Assembly: GCA_021628825.1 (NCBI GenBank)
Contig: JAJXRY010000002.1
Coordinates: 868,001-932,000, forward strand
DNA from: Lachnospiraceae bacterium
Lineage (GTDB): Bacteria; Bacillota; Clostridia; Lachnospirales; Lachnospiraceae
Reading direction: 5' to 3'
DNA: 64,000 nt
The notes under the pieces are model-generated. The model ran no database searches. It was not told the DNA's origin and was given only the letters and a program-made list of their open reading frames with translations. Each line of letters opens with the position of its first letter. Position 1 is the stretch's first letter. Both the position numbers and the translations under genes were made by a program. Below are positions 11,357 through 20,325 of this stretch, in pieces.

Positions 11357-12797
11357 ATGGATGAGAATAGATATGCAAATGATGGACAGAATTATTACCA
11401 GACATCTTCGACAAACTTTCAGCAGTCGCAGATGAATCACCAGCAGGCAAAAACCCGTAAAACAGAAAAAGCAGTCCAGCGGATTTGGTAAAAAAGTGTT
11501 AGCAGGTTTGTGTTGTGGACTGGTATTTGGTGTCTTTGCAGGAATTGGTTTTCAGGCAGTGGATGCCGCACATAGTGGAATTAACCGTGCCAAGAGTGCT
11601 TTTTCAGCAATGATTGGAAATTCTTCACAGGACAGTACTGTAGCAGATGCTTCCGGATCAGGAGATGCTACATCGGATGCAGTGCTTCCGGACAGCAGTT
11701 CGGATACCGCAGAGGCATCTTCCGGCAGCATTAAACAGACATTGGATAATCTGACGCCGCAGACACAGACAGAGGCAGTCGTTACGGATGTCACCCAGGT
11801 GGTAAAAGCAGTGATGCCGTCCGTTGTATCGGTCAGTAATACTTATGTACAGCGTGGAACATTTTTCGGACAGGAATACAGCAGTGAAGCCGTAAGCTCC
11901 GGTTCCGGTATTATTGTCGGTGAAAATGACAGCGAACTGTTGATTGTTACGAACTATCATGTCGTAGAATCTGCGGATACCTTATCCGTACAGTTCGTCG
12001 ATGAGGAACAGGTACAGGCACAGATCAAGGGTACCGATGCCGATAAGGATCTGGCAGTACTGGCTGTTCAGTTATCCGACATAAAGCAGGATACCTTGAA
12101 TCAGATTTCAATTGCAACATTAGGAAGCTCCGATGATCTGACAGTAGGTGAACCTGTTATCGCTATTGGTAACGCATTAGGTTATGGTCAGTCCGTAACA
12201 ACCGGCGTTGTCAGTGCGTTGAATCGTCCGATCGCCGTTACTTCACAGCAGGATCAGACAGGAGATACCCAGATTAATACCTTTATCCAGACCGATGCGG
12301 CAATTAACCCCGGTAACTCGGGTGGTGCCTTACTGAATACAAGGGGTGAAGTAATCGGTATTAACTCCAGTAAGATTGGTGGCAGCACTGTAGAAGGTAT
12401 GGGTTATGCAATCCCGATTTCCGATGCAAAGCCGATTATTGAAGAACTGATGCAGAAAGAAACAAGACTGAAAGTAGATGAATCCAATAAGGGCGTTCTC
12501 GGTATTACCGGTGTGAATGTAGAATCCCAGTATTCCGAAGTTTATGGTATTCCGATGGGTGTTTATATTTCTTCTGTAACCGATAATTCAGGAGCAGCCG
12601 CAGCAGGACTTGTCCGTGGTGATATTATTACTGCAATCAATGGTGAGACCGTAGAAACCATGGAAGAATTGAAGGAAGAGATGAACTATTACCAGGCCGG
12701 CGATACGGTAACTCTGACCATTATGCAGGGAAGCCCGACCGGATATCAGCCCAAGGACGTACAGGTTACGCTTGGAAAACAGATGACCAACCAGTAA
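11357..12797 (+). CDS. HtrA/DegP-like trypsin-family serine protease with PDZ domain (one frameshift)
   Basis: Membrane-anchored quality-control protease of about 479 residues. An AAAGGAGG site precedes ATG 11357. The N-terminal 40 residues are Q/N-rich and cytoplasmic, followed by one membrane helix (LAGLCCGLVFGVFAGIG) and an S/A/D-rich spacer. The catalytic triad is visible as His in TNYHVVES, Asp in DADKDLAVL and Ser in NPGNSGGALLN. The PDZ domain covers roughly the last 100 residues (GVYISSVTDNSGAAAAGL). The frame breaks at A4 11459-11462, which should be A3 to read RKQKKQSSGFGKKVLAG. A PrcB-like lipoprotein is encoded convergently next door. Confidence 0.93.
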
Positions 12798-12896
12798 AAT
12801 TGGTAAAAGTGATTAAAGCGTTGTAATACTGGAAAGAATAAATTGAAAATCTCCCTAAAAAGTTTGAAACATTTGATAAAAAGGAAATTACAACAG

Positions 12897-12946
12897 AAGA
12901 CCGTGGCGTGAGCAGGTGTATATGCACCGCTTGCGCCATGGTCTTT
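12897..12946 (+). terminator. Large terminator-like hairpin after the HtrA gene
   Basis: AAGACCGTGGCG pairs with CGCCATGGTCTT with one wobble, and an inner arm pairs AGCAGGTG with CACCGCT around a TATA loop. A short T run follows. Confidence 0.65.
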
Positions 12947-12958
12947 TGGTTGTTCTAA

Positions 12959-13074
12959 ACTATTTCGGATAGGCTATATAGGTAGGACGCAAACGCATCA
13001 ACGAGCCATCCGGGCTCGATTGCTGCTGGATTGGACATCCGTGTCCAATCCTTGCTGATTGTGCACGAAATAGT
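12959..13074. repeat. Multi-arm structured intergenic element (possible repeat or ncRNA)
   Basis: An outer stem pairs ACTATTTCG (12959-12967) with CGAAATAGT (13066-13074). Inside are two perfect hairpins: CGAGCC/GGCTCG with a five-base loop (13002-13018) and GGATTGGACA/TGTCCAATCC with a TCCG loop (13028-13051). The conserved-looking sequence continues to about 13140 beyond the outer stem. A minus-strand reading frame spans the element, but it has no ribosome site and I do not call it a gene. The layout suggests a mobile palindromic repeat or a structured RNA. Confidence 0.5.
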
Positions 13075-13166
13075 AGAACTTCTAAGATCCTGCGTCAGGC
13101 ACAAGGTCATAGTATGTTTGCACTTTATTTGTAAGGACAACATAACAAGTTCAAAATAGCCAAAGA

Positions 13167-13586
13167 TTATTTAAATACGACTGGTTCATCGATATATTCA
13201 GTCTTAATTACAAGATATGGATAGGAAGCGGTGTCAGTGACCGGAGTTTCATTGTCGGGGGAAGGACCGAGGAGTGTGGTGTCAAAGTAAATGGCGTTTT
13301 CCGTGAGATAGAGGTCATTTACGGTGATACCGAAGCCACCGGTAGGCTGTTCGCCGTAGCCGATTCCAATGTAGAGGAAGCCATTGTCGGAATAAGTGAT
13401 TTTGAAGGGATTGGGGTGTTTTTCCTGGATGACCTTCTGCATTTCCTCCGGAATGGCATCTTCGGACAGAACGGTGAATTCCAGATTTTTAATCCGGGCA
13501 AGGGAATCCTTCTGGTTCTTGCCTGCACAGGCGGTCATGAACAAAAGGACAAGCAGGCAAAACACGGAAAGAAGTCTCGGGAGCAT
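13167..13586 (-). CDS. Lipoprotein with PrcB-like C-terminal domain
   Basis: A 139-residue protein with a lipoprotein signal peptide: a hydrophobic stretch LLSVFCLLVLLFMTAC ending in the lipobox MTAC, so Cys20 is the likely lipidated residue. The mature part contains YGEQPTGGFGITVNDLYL followed by TLLGPSPD, matching the PrcB_C family, in which G-x-x-PTGGY/F-x-I is the core motif. PrcB in spirochaetes modulates the PrcA-PrcB protease complex. Here the gene faces an HtrA-type protease across a structured intergenic region, so a role in regulating an extracytoplasmic protease is possible but not shown. The gene is intact. Confidence 0.7.
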   Translation of the reverse strand: MLPRLLSVFCLLVLLFMTACAGKNQKDSLARIKNLEFTVLSEDAIPEEMQKVIQEKHPNPFKITYSDNGFLYIGIGYGEQPTGGFGITVNDLYLTENAIYFDTTLLGPSPDNETPVTDTASYPYLVIKTEYIDEPVVFK

Positions 13587-13770
13587 TTTATTTGTAAAGG
13601 AATGGAATAGAATTAAGTTTTTTTCATGGAAAACCTCGAAATTAATATTAAGGAATTGGTTTATTTTATGTTTTTTTAAATTGGGTTATGAATAAATACA
13701 GGCCAAAATATAATGATTTTTGCAAGGTGAACCAATGTATCACAATTGCATTACAATGTAAAGCAAATCA

Positions 13771-13806
13771 TTGACAAAGATGGGACTAATTCATATAATA
13801 TGAATT
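13771..13806 (+). promoter_or_regulatory. Consensus promoter with overlapping palindromic operator for the toxin-antitoxin pair
   Basis: TTGACA (13771-13776) and TATAAT (13794-13799) are separated by exactly 17 bases. The -10 box sits inside the perfect palindrome AATTCATA-TAA-TATGAATT (13788-13806). Antitoxin binding there would block transcription, the usual autoregulation of type II pairs. Confidence 0.8.
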
Positions 13807-13855
13807 AAGAGATGAGTGTATACTATAGTCAGATGTTAGTATGGGAGGTGTTTAT

Positions 13856-14128
13856 ATGGCTACAGTACCTACGCAGGTAAGAATTGATGAAGATTTAAAA
13901 AAACAGGCTACAGAGCTTTTTGCACAATTAGGAATGGATATGTCTGGGGCAATGAATGTATTTCTCAGACAGTGTGTTATGCGTGGAGGACTTCCTTTTG
14001 ATGTGGTAGTTCCGCAATATAAGTCTGAGGTTCTGGAGGCAATGGAAGAGGCAAAAAGAATTAGTAAAGATCCTGACACGAAGAGGTATAGAAGCTTCTC
14101 AGAAGCTATGGAGGATCTGGATTCATGA
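13856..14128 (+). CDS. RelB/DinJ family antitoxin
   Basis: A 90-residue protein beginning MATVPTQVRIDEDLKKQATELF, the ribbon-helix-helix N-terminus of the DinJ/RelB antitoxin family. MDMSGAMNVFLRQCVMRGGLPFD is the conserved continuation, and the acidic C-terminal tail would wrap the toxin. ATG 13856 follows GGGAGG with an 8-base gap; an ATG 15 bases upstream lies on the ribosome site and is unlikely. The stop codon overlaps the toxin start in an ATGA junction, indicating coupled translation. It is predicted to neutralise the adjacent YafQ-like toxin and repress the promoter. Confidence 0.88.
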   Translation: MATVPTQVRIDEDLKKQATELFAQLGMDMSGAMNVFLRQCVMRGGLPFDVVVPQYKSEVLEAMEEAKRISKDPDTKRYRSFSEAMEDLDS

Positions 14129-14409
14129 CATATGAATTAATACTTACTGGTAAGTTTAAGAAGAGTCTGAAATTAGCCAGAAAGCGGGGGACTTGATTTG
14201 CCACTCCTTGAAAATATTGTTACCATGCTTCAGAGTAATATTCCTTTGGAGGAAAAAGCATAGAGATCATGAATTAAAAAGGAAGATATCAAGGATTTAG
14301 AGAATGTCATATTCAACCAGACTGCTTATTAATTTATTTGAAAGAGGATCAGGTCTTGACATTAACATTGGTTGATACAGGAACGCATGCGGATCTGTTT
14401 AATATGTGA
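14125..14409 (+). CDS. YafQ-like RelE-superfamily mRNA interferase toxin (three frameshifts)
   Basis: The ATG overlaps the antitoxin stop. As written the frame ends after 23 codons, but shortening three runs by one base each (G5 14186-14190, A5 14253-14257, A5 14276-14280) gives a continuous protein of 93 residues. It starts MTYELILTGKFKKSLKLARKRG and contains HRDHELKGRYQGFREC, HIQPDCLLIYL and the C-terminal TGTHADLF. The last carries the conserved His-x-Asp-Leu-Phe ending of YafQ toxins. The family position usually held by Trp in EPDWLLIY is Cys here. Three errors in 100 bases could also mean real decay of the toxin, so functionality is uncertain. Confidence 0.7.
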
Positions 14410-14451
14410 TTATTTAAAAAGTAATATTTGGTATAGAAAAAGAGGAACTAT

Positions 14452-15779
14452 ATGCTGATAATTAAGAATGGTAAGATCATAGATCCTATAGGAGATGCGG
14501 TATATTCAGCCGATCTGTATGTTAAGGATGGCGTGATTGCAAAGATTGTAAGAAGGAGTGAGAACTCTTCGGGTGAGAATTGCGGTTACGAGGAGAAAGA
14601 AAAGGGATGCGGTGATGTGGAGGAAGAAAGCGGATCCGAAGTCTTTGACGCAAAAGGAATGCTGATTGCACCGGGGCTTGCGGATACGCATGTCCATTTC
14701 CGGGATCCGGGATTTACATATAAAGAAGATATTCTGTCGGGAGCGGAGGCAGCGAAGAAGGGCGGCTATACGCAGATTGTACTGATGGCGAATACGAAGC
14801 CATGTGTGGATCAGGTGGAGACTCTGCAATATGTTCTTCAAAAGGGCGCACAGACCGGAATCCATATTCACAGTTGTGCGAATGTAACTATGGGAATGGC
14901 TGGAAAAGAGCTTGTGGACATGGAGCAGTTAAGTGAGGCAGGAGCAGTCGGATTCACGGACGATGGGGTTCCGATTCTGTCAGAAGAGATGGTCACAAAG
15001 GCGATGGAGCAGGCAGCTTTGTGCCATAAGCCGATCAGCTTCCATGAAGAGGATCCGAAGTATATTCAGAATAATGGGGTGAATGCCGGTAAGGCAGCAG
15101 CCTTTTATGGAATTGGTGGATCGAAGCGGGATGCGGAGATTACCATGATTGAGCGGGATATCCGGCTGGCACTTCAGACGGGAGCAACGGTTGTGATCCA
15201 GCATATCAGCACGAAAGAGGGAGTGGAACTTGTCAGAAAGGGCAAGGCTGCAGGAGCAGATGTCCATGCGGAGGCAACGCCGCATCATTTTACCTTGACA
15301 GAGGATGCAGTCATTGCCAAAGGAACGCTTGCAAAAATGAATCCGCCGCTTCGTGAGGATGAGGACAGGCAGGCGATTCTTGCGGGATTGCAGGATGGTA
15401 CGATTGATCTGATTGCAACCGATCATGCACCGCACAGCAAGGAAGAAAAGGAAAAGCCAATTACCGAAGCCCCCAGTGGAATTATTGGTCTGGAAACAGC
15501 ACTGTCCCTGGGAATCCGGGAACTGGTACAGAAGGGAAAGCTTACCTATCCGCAGTTGATACAGAGAATGAGTACGGCACCCTGTGCCTTGTATGGCTTG
15601 CCGGGAGGAGCGCTGGAGGAAGGAAAAGCAGCAGATCTGGTGATTTTTTTGATCCGGAAGAAACCTGGAAGGTTCAGGATTTTGTGTCGAAGTCTGCAAA
15701 TTCTCCTTTTATCGGAGAAGAGCTTCCTGGAGTGGTACATGCGACCATCTGTGGCGGGCAGATCGTATATCGGAAGTAA
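14452..15779 (+). CDS. pyrC: Dihydroorotase (one frameshift near the C-terminus)
   Basis: Closes carbamoyl-aspartate to dihydroorotate in pyrimidine synthesis. It is a type I amidohydrolase with the metal-binding DTHVHFRDPG, the later FHEEDP, HIST and the catalytic ATDHAPHSKEEK. It has a short low-complexity insertion near residues 37-66 (a glutamate/glycine-rich stretch) that is unusual for PyrC. The run T7 15644-15650 should be T5 (or T8) to continue as DLVIFDPEETW and end ICGGQIVYRK at TAA 15777-15779. A repeat element starts exactly at this stop. It forms a pyr operon with pyrK and pyrD, and is about 441 residues long. Confidence 0.93.
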
Positions 15780-15839
15780 TTACATGAGTAAACTATTTTG
15801 TGAAGCAGCGGTTTTACGAATGGAGATCTAAATAGTTAC
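15772..15839. repeat. Half copy of a TAACTATT-ended intergenic repeat
   Basis: The stretch from the pyrC stop codon to AATAGTTAC aligns with the right half of the element at 31702-31856. Shared pieces are GAAGTAA, ACATGAGTAAA, GAAGCA-CGG, TTTTACGAATGG and the terminal TAGTTAC-like end. The left half is missing. It lies between pyrC and pyrK. Confidence 0.6.
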
Positions 15840-15923
15840 TATATATTTTTATAAAAAGAAACCGGAGAAAGGGAAAGATTCCATGAACGATCCGGTATGG
15901 AGTTCATGGAAGGAAAAGCAATT

Positions 15924-16734
15924 ATGAGTAAAAAAGCAAAACAAACAGCAATCGTGCTTTCCCAGCAGAAGCTGGCAGAGGGGATTTATGATCTGTGGCT
16001 TGCAACGGAGCTTGCGAAGGAAGCAGGTGCCGGTCAGTTTATCGGAGTTTATCCGAAAAAAATGCCGCAACCCTTCTCCCGCGTCCGATCAGTATTTGTG
16101 AGGTCAATGAGGACAAGACGGCACTGCGTCTGGTATACCGGGTTGCAGGAAAGGGCACGAAGGAGTTTTCCTCTTTGGAAAAGGGAGACACCATAGACAT
16201 CCTTGGTATTTTGGGAAATGGATACAAAGTTTCCGAGCTTCTTGCAAAAAATCCGGAATTTACGGAAATTACCTTGTACGGTGGAGGAATCGGGATTCCG
16301 CCGATGCTGCAGCTTGCCAAGGAGCTTGCGGCAGCAGGAAAGAAAGCCATCTGTGTTTTTATCGGATACCGCGACAGCAATCTGTTCCTGAAAGAGGATT
16401 TTTGAGAAAAATACAGTACAGTTTATGTGGCAAACCGAGGATGGAAGTGTCGGAACGAAGGGCAATGTCCTCACGGCATTAAAAAGAAAACGGTGTGCAG
16501 CCGTCCGTAATGATGGCGTGCGGCCCGATGATGATGCTCCGGGCCATCAAGCAGGAGGCTTCGGAGAGAGCTATTCCGGCATACATTTCACTGGAAGAGC
16601 ATATGGCTTGTGGAATTGGAGCCTGTCTTGGATGTGTGTGCAAGACAACGAAAAAGGACGAGCACTCACAGGTTCACAATGCAAGAATCTGCACGGAGGG
16701 ACCTGTATTTCTGGCTGAGGAGGTTGAGATCTGA
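15924..16734 (+). CDS. pyrK: Dihydroorotate dehydrogenase electron-transfer subunit PyrK (several frameshifts)
   Basis: An FAD and 2Fe-2S protein that passes electrons from PyrD to NAD+. The FAD-binding N-terminal domain contains LLPRPISICEV, the NAD-binding part contains YGGGIGIPPMLQLAKEL, and the C-terminal cluster motif is CGIGACLGCVCKT with a fourth Cys in ARICTEGPVF. All four cluster cysteines are present. The frame is broken at A7 16056-16062, T5 16399-16403, probably around 16407-16437, and A5 16481-16485; repairs give about 265 residues, normal for the family. The start at ATG 15924 has GGAAGG upstream. Its stop overlaps the pyrD start (TGATG). Confidence 0.9.
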
Positions 16735-17636
16735 TGAATACAAGTGTAACAATCGCAGGAGTAACCTTTAAAAATCCGGTGATGACTGCATCGGGAACGT
16801 TTGGCTCCGGTATGGAATATGGGGATTTCGTAGATCTGAATCGTCTGGGAGCCGTTGTGACGAAGGGCGTTGCCAATGTACCGTGGCCGGGGAATCCGAC
16901 ACCACGTGTGACGGAGGTTTACGGCGGGATGCTGAATGCCATCGGGTTACAGAACCCGGGAATTGATGTGTTTTTAAAGCGGGATATTCCCTTTTTACAG
17001 CAGTATGATACGAAGATTATCGTGAATGTCTGTGGAAAAACCATAGAGGATTATCTGGAAGTTGTGGAAAAGTTGAATGACAGTGCGGCAGACATGCTGG
17101 AAATTAATGTGTCCTGTCCGAATGTCAAGGAGGGTGCCATTGCCTTTGGACAGAAAGCCGACTGCCTGTTTGATATTACTTCGAAGATTAAAAATGTGTC
17201 AAAGAAGCCGATTATTATGAAGCTGAGTCCGAATGTGACGGATATTACCGAAATGGCAAAGGCAGCAGAGGCGGCAGGTGCAGATGCCATTTCCCTGATC
17301 AATACGATCACGGGCATGAAGATTGATATTCATAGGAGAACCTTTGCACTGGCGAATAAGACAGGCGGCATGTCCGGTCCTGCAATCAAGCCGGTTGCAG
17401 TGCGCATGGTTTATCAGGCTTCCCATGCAGTTAAAATTCCGGTGATTGGTATGGGCGGCATTGCAACAGCAGAAGATGCAATTGAGTTCCTGCTTGCGGG
17501 AGCGACAGCCGTTTCTGTAGGAGCTGTGAACTTTATGAATCCGTATGCAACCGTTGAGATTGTAGATGGAATTGAACAGTATATGACAAAGTATGGTGTA
17601 GAAGACATTCAGGAGCTGATTGGTGCCGTGAATTGA
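16734..17636 (+). CDS. pyrD: Dihydroorotate dehydrogenase, class 1B catalytic subunit
   Basis: Intact 300-residue FMN protein that oxidises dihydroorotate to orotate. Recognisable segments are TASGTFGSGMEY, NAIGLQNPG, the catalytic-loop region NVSCPNVKEG with the active Cys of the class 1 enzymes, IMKLSPNVTDI, and GMGGIATAEDAIEFLLAGA for FMN phosphate binding. Cys in place of Ser and the adjacent pyrK mark class 1B (NAD-linked). Translation is coupled to pyrK by the TGATG overlap. Confidence 0.96.
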   Translation: MNTSVTIAGVTFKNPVMTASGTFGSGMEYGDFVDLNRLGAVVTKGVANVPWPGNPTPRVTEVYGGMLNAIGLQNPGIDVFLKRDIPFLQQYDTKIIVNVCGKTIEDYLEVVEKLNDSAADMLEINVSCPNVKEGAIAFGQKADCLFDITSKIKNVSKKPIIMKLSPNVTDITEMAKAAEAAGADAISLINTITGMKIDIHRRTFALANKTGGMSGPAIKPVAVRMVYQASHAVKIPVIGMGGIATAEDAIEFLLAGATAVSVGAVNFMNPYATVEIVDGIEQYMTKYGVEDIQELIGAVN

Positions 17637-17716
17637 GAGGCTTTCAAGGATTGGAACAGACATATTGACACAATTTGCAGGCTCTTGAATAGTTACGAAT
17701 TTTGTGAATAAACAAC

Positions 17717-17757
17717 CCTCCGTAGGAATACAATGTGAATAAGTAAACCTACGGAGG
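17717..17757 (+). promoter_or_regulatory. Hairpin that would sequester the ribosome binding site of the SPOCS/LysM gene
   Basis: CCTCCGTAGG (17717-17726) is a perfect complement of CCTACGGAGG (17748-17757) across a 21-base loop. The second arm contains the GGAGG ribosome site, seven bases before ATG 17765. A direct repeat TGTGAATAA occurs just outside the first arm and again in the loop. A short T run follows, so a terminator or attenuator role is an alternative. Confidence 0.6.
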
Positions 17758-17764
17758 TATTTTT

Positions 17765-19323
17765 ATGGAGCTTCAAAAGCGTTCCTTACATATGGAGGGT
17801 CCAAGGCTTCATGCGTCGAAGCAGGTTGTGCTGGAAGACAATGTGATCATTCCGGACACCAATAAAGATGCGGATAAACTTCTTTTGGATAGAGGAAAAA
17901 TTACGATTGAGGAGGTCAATTCTTTTGAAGATGCAGTAACTGTTAAGGGAAAAACTGCATTTCCGGGTATTGTATCTGACAGAAGGGAACCAGGACGGAA
18001 TTCCGGTTTCTCAGATGGAGGGCAGCATTCCATTTGAAGAAAAAGCTGCAGATGGAAGGACTTCGTGCAGGAGAGCATGTACATGTAAAGGCGGTTTTGG
18101 AGGAGCTTGGCACTTCGCTGATTAATTCGAGAAAGCTCAGTGTACGGGCGATTATCGTTTTTCATGCAACGCGTGAAGAAATGATGGAAGAGGACATTCC
18201 GGTTGCGTTATCGGGTGATGAACAGGTGGAATACCGACAAAGATCCGTGGAAATGGCAACGCTTGCAATGAAGAATCAGGATATCTTCCCCATTAAGGAA
18301 GAAATTGAAATTCCGGGAAGCTTTCCGAATATCAGAAGTCTGGTATATTGGGATGTAGAGCCTGTGAATCTGGATTTCCGGATTCTGGATGATAAAATTG
18401 CGGTGCAGGGGGAATTGAAGGTGTTCTGCATGTATGTAGGAGACGGAGAAAAGGAGGAGCTTTATCATTATGAGACGGCAGTGCCTTTTTCCGGAAGTGT
18501 GGAGTGCCCCGGTTGCCGTGAGGGAATGATTCCGGTGATCGAATATGAAGTAGAAAACTGTGAGCTGTCCATCCGGCCGGATTATGACGGTGAGGAGAGG
18601 ATTCTTTTTGCAGATCTGGGAATCCGGATATTCTATTGCATTTACGTAGAAGAAAACGTGGAGATGATCGGAGATGTATATGGGGTATCCAACGAGGTAG
18701 AGGAAAGCAGTAAGCCCATTACCTTCCGCAGGCTCCTGGCAAGGGTAAATGGAAAATGCAAGGTGTCCGGACACTTTAAGGCAGGTCAGGAAGGCGCCAG
18801 CATTTACCGGGTGATTCATACAGCAGGAGATCTGATTTTAGAAGAGCAGGAAGAAACAGAGAATGGAATCCGGCTTAGCGGTCAGATCCAGCTACGGATT
18901 CTGTATGAAGACAGTAACGAGGATAAGCGGTTCGGGGTGATCCGTGGCGAAGTTCCGTTTGAGTATCTTTTAGAGGCAGAAGGAATGATGCCGGGAACGA
19001 TCAGCTTCGTGCAGCCACAGATGGAGCAGATTGCCGTATCGGTGATTGATACGGACGAAGTGGATGTAAAATGCGTGATTTTATTCCGCGGGGACCTTTT
19101 TGCAACCTGGGAGGAACAGGTGGCAGAGCAGATTACGCTTTCTCCACTGGATCTGGAGAAGCAGTCGGCGCTTCCGGGAATCGCCGTATACCGGATGAAG
19201 GACGGGGAGAGTCTGTGGGATATCGGAAAGCGGTATTATGTTCCGATCGAAACTCTGATGCAGACGAATAACCTGACCTCACAGGAGGTCCGCCCGGGGG
19301 AGAAGATATTGATTGTAAAATAG
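17765..19323 (+). CDS. SPOCS (DUF3794) and LysM domain protein, probably spore-associated (two frameshifts)
   Basis: The reconstructed protein of about 518 residues has repeated SPOCS/DUF3794 beta-domains and ends in a LysM domain (YRMKDGESLWDIGKRYYVPIE ... PGEKILIVK). The N-terminal LEDNVIIPDTNKDADKLL is typical of clostridial SPOCS proteins. The family is linked to spore envelope assembly in clostridia; LysM binds peptidoglycan. No signal peptide is seen, fitting mother-cell synthesis. Repairs: A5 17949-17953 and A5 18036-18040, each one base too long. The ribosome site lies within a strong hairpin (see 17717-17757). Confidence 0.85.
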
Positions 19324-19329
19324 TACTTG

Positions 19330-19381
19330 AAAAAGTAAGCCCTGATTTTAGTAAATTTTTAAAATCAGGGGTTTACTTTTT
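19330..19381 (+). terminator. Strong rho-independent terminator
   Basis: A near-perfect long stem: AAAAAGTAAGCCCTGATTTT pairs with AAAATCAGGGGTTTACTTTT, with a short A/T loop and a T-rich 3' arm. It may work in both directions. Confidence 0.9.
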
Positions 19382-19453
19382 GTCCCATCTGGCCGATGGT
19401 ATAGATGAGATAAGTATTATTATCACTATTTTGAAACCAGGGAGGGACTTTCA

Positions 19454-20071
19454 ATGAGTGTAAATGGAATTACATCAGGTTCAGAAGCATACAGCACCTA
19501 TACAGCAACTTCTGCCAAATCAACAACCGCAGCAACGACAGATACAGAAAAGAAAACAGATACAACAACCGAAGCCGGTGCCGTATATGAGCCTTCCAAG
19601 GAGACTGCAACAGCTTCTACGAAAAAGACCTACAAGCCGGACACTGCAACCATCGCAAAGCTGAAAGCAGATGCCGATGCCAGAACCGAACAGCTTCGCA
19701 GTCTTGTAGAAAAGATGATGACCAAGCAGGGAGAAGCCTATGGTAAGGCCAATGACATCTGGAGTGTATTATCCAGTGGTAACTTCACTGTAGATGCTGC
19801 TACCAAAGCACAGGCACAGGCTGATATTGCTGATGATGGTTATTGGGGCGTTTCCCAGACATCCAGCCGTATCCTTGATTTTGCAACTGCTTTAACAGGT
19901 GGTGATCCGAGCAAGATCGAAGAGATGCGTAATGCATTTAAGAAAGGTTATGAACAGGCTGAGAAGACCTGGGGCGGTAAGCTTCCGGAGATTTCCCAGA
20001 AGACCTATGATGCCGTTATGGAAGGGTTTGACAAGCTTGCCAAAGAAGCAGGACTTGACACCTCTAACTAA
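19454..20071 (+). CDS. Conserved hypothetical protein with Ser/Thr/Ala-rich N-terminus
   Basis: An intact 205-residue protein with GGGAGG six to eight bases before the ATG. The first 65 residues are rich in T, S, A and K and look disordered. The rest is helical and predicted soluble (LKADADARTEQLRSLVEKMM, DDGYWGVSQTSSRILDFATAL, WGGKLPEISQKTYDAVMEGFDKL). I recall similar clostridial proteins carrying the uninformative label 'hydrogenase-4 component G'; nothing here supports a hydrogenase role. There is no signal peptide or membrane helix. It is monocistronic, with terminators on both sides. Function unknown. Confidence 0.75.
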   Translation: MSVNGITSGSEAYSTYTATSAKSTTAATTDTEKKTDTTTEAGAVYEPSKETATASTKKTYKPDTATIAKLKADADARTEQLRSLVEKMMTKQGEAYGKANDIWSVLSSGNFTVDAATKAQAQADIADDGYWGVSQTSSRILDFATALTGGDPSKIEEMRNAFKKGYEQAEKTWGGKLPEISQKTYDAVMEGFDKLAKEAGLDTSN

Positions 20072-20117
20072 ATGGCAGGATGCAGATTTTAGTTTGAATA
20101 AGTAAGGAACTTAGAAG

Positions 20118-20167
20118 AAACCGGTTCTTCATATATGGATTTTATCTGTATATGAAGAGCCGGTTTT
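20118..20167 (+). terminator. Rho-independent terminator
   Basis: AAACCGGTTCTTCATATA pairs with TATATGAAGAGCCGGTTT with one mismatch, giving a very stable hairpin followed by a short T run. Confidence 0.8.
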
Positions 20168-20254
20168 GGATATATAAATTATATAATTTTAACTTTGAAG
20201 ATTATTGGAACAGATTTGAGAAGTAAATGAAAGCAACGGAGGGTGTGCTGCATA

Positions 20255-20283
20255 TTGACGAACCCACCATCCTTGTATATAAT
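20255..20283 (+). promoter_or_regulatory. Sigma-70-type promoter for ispE
   Basis: TTGACG (20255-20260) and TATAAT (20278-20283) with a 17-base spacer, 43 bases before the ispE start. Confidence 0.7.
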
Positions 20284-20325
20284 TAAGTACATCTTTGTAT
20301 ACACAATACAGAAAGAAGAACAAGC

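Noticed and set aside
12955..13143. Minus-strand 62-codon frame
   Set aside because: It coincides with the stem-loop element and lacks a ribosome site; coding by chance is more likely.
14980..15699. 239-codon minus-strand frame opposite pyrC
   Set aside because: Shadow of the dihydroorotase gene; no start signal or domain.
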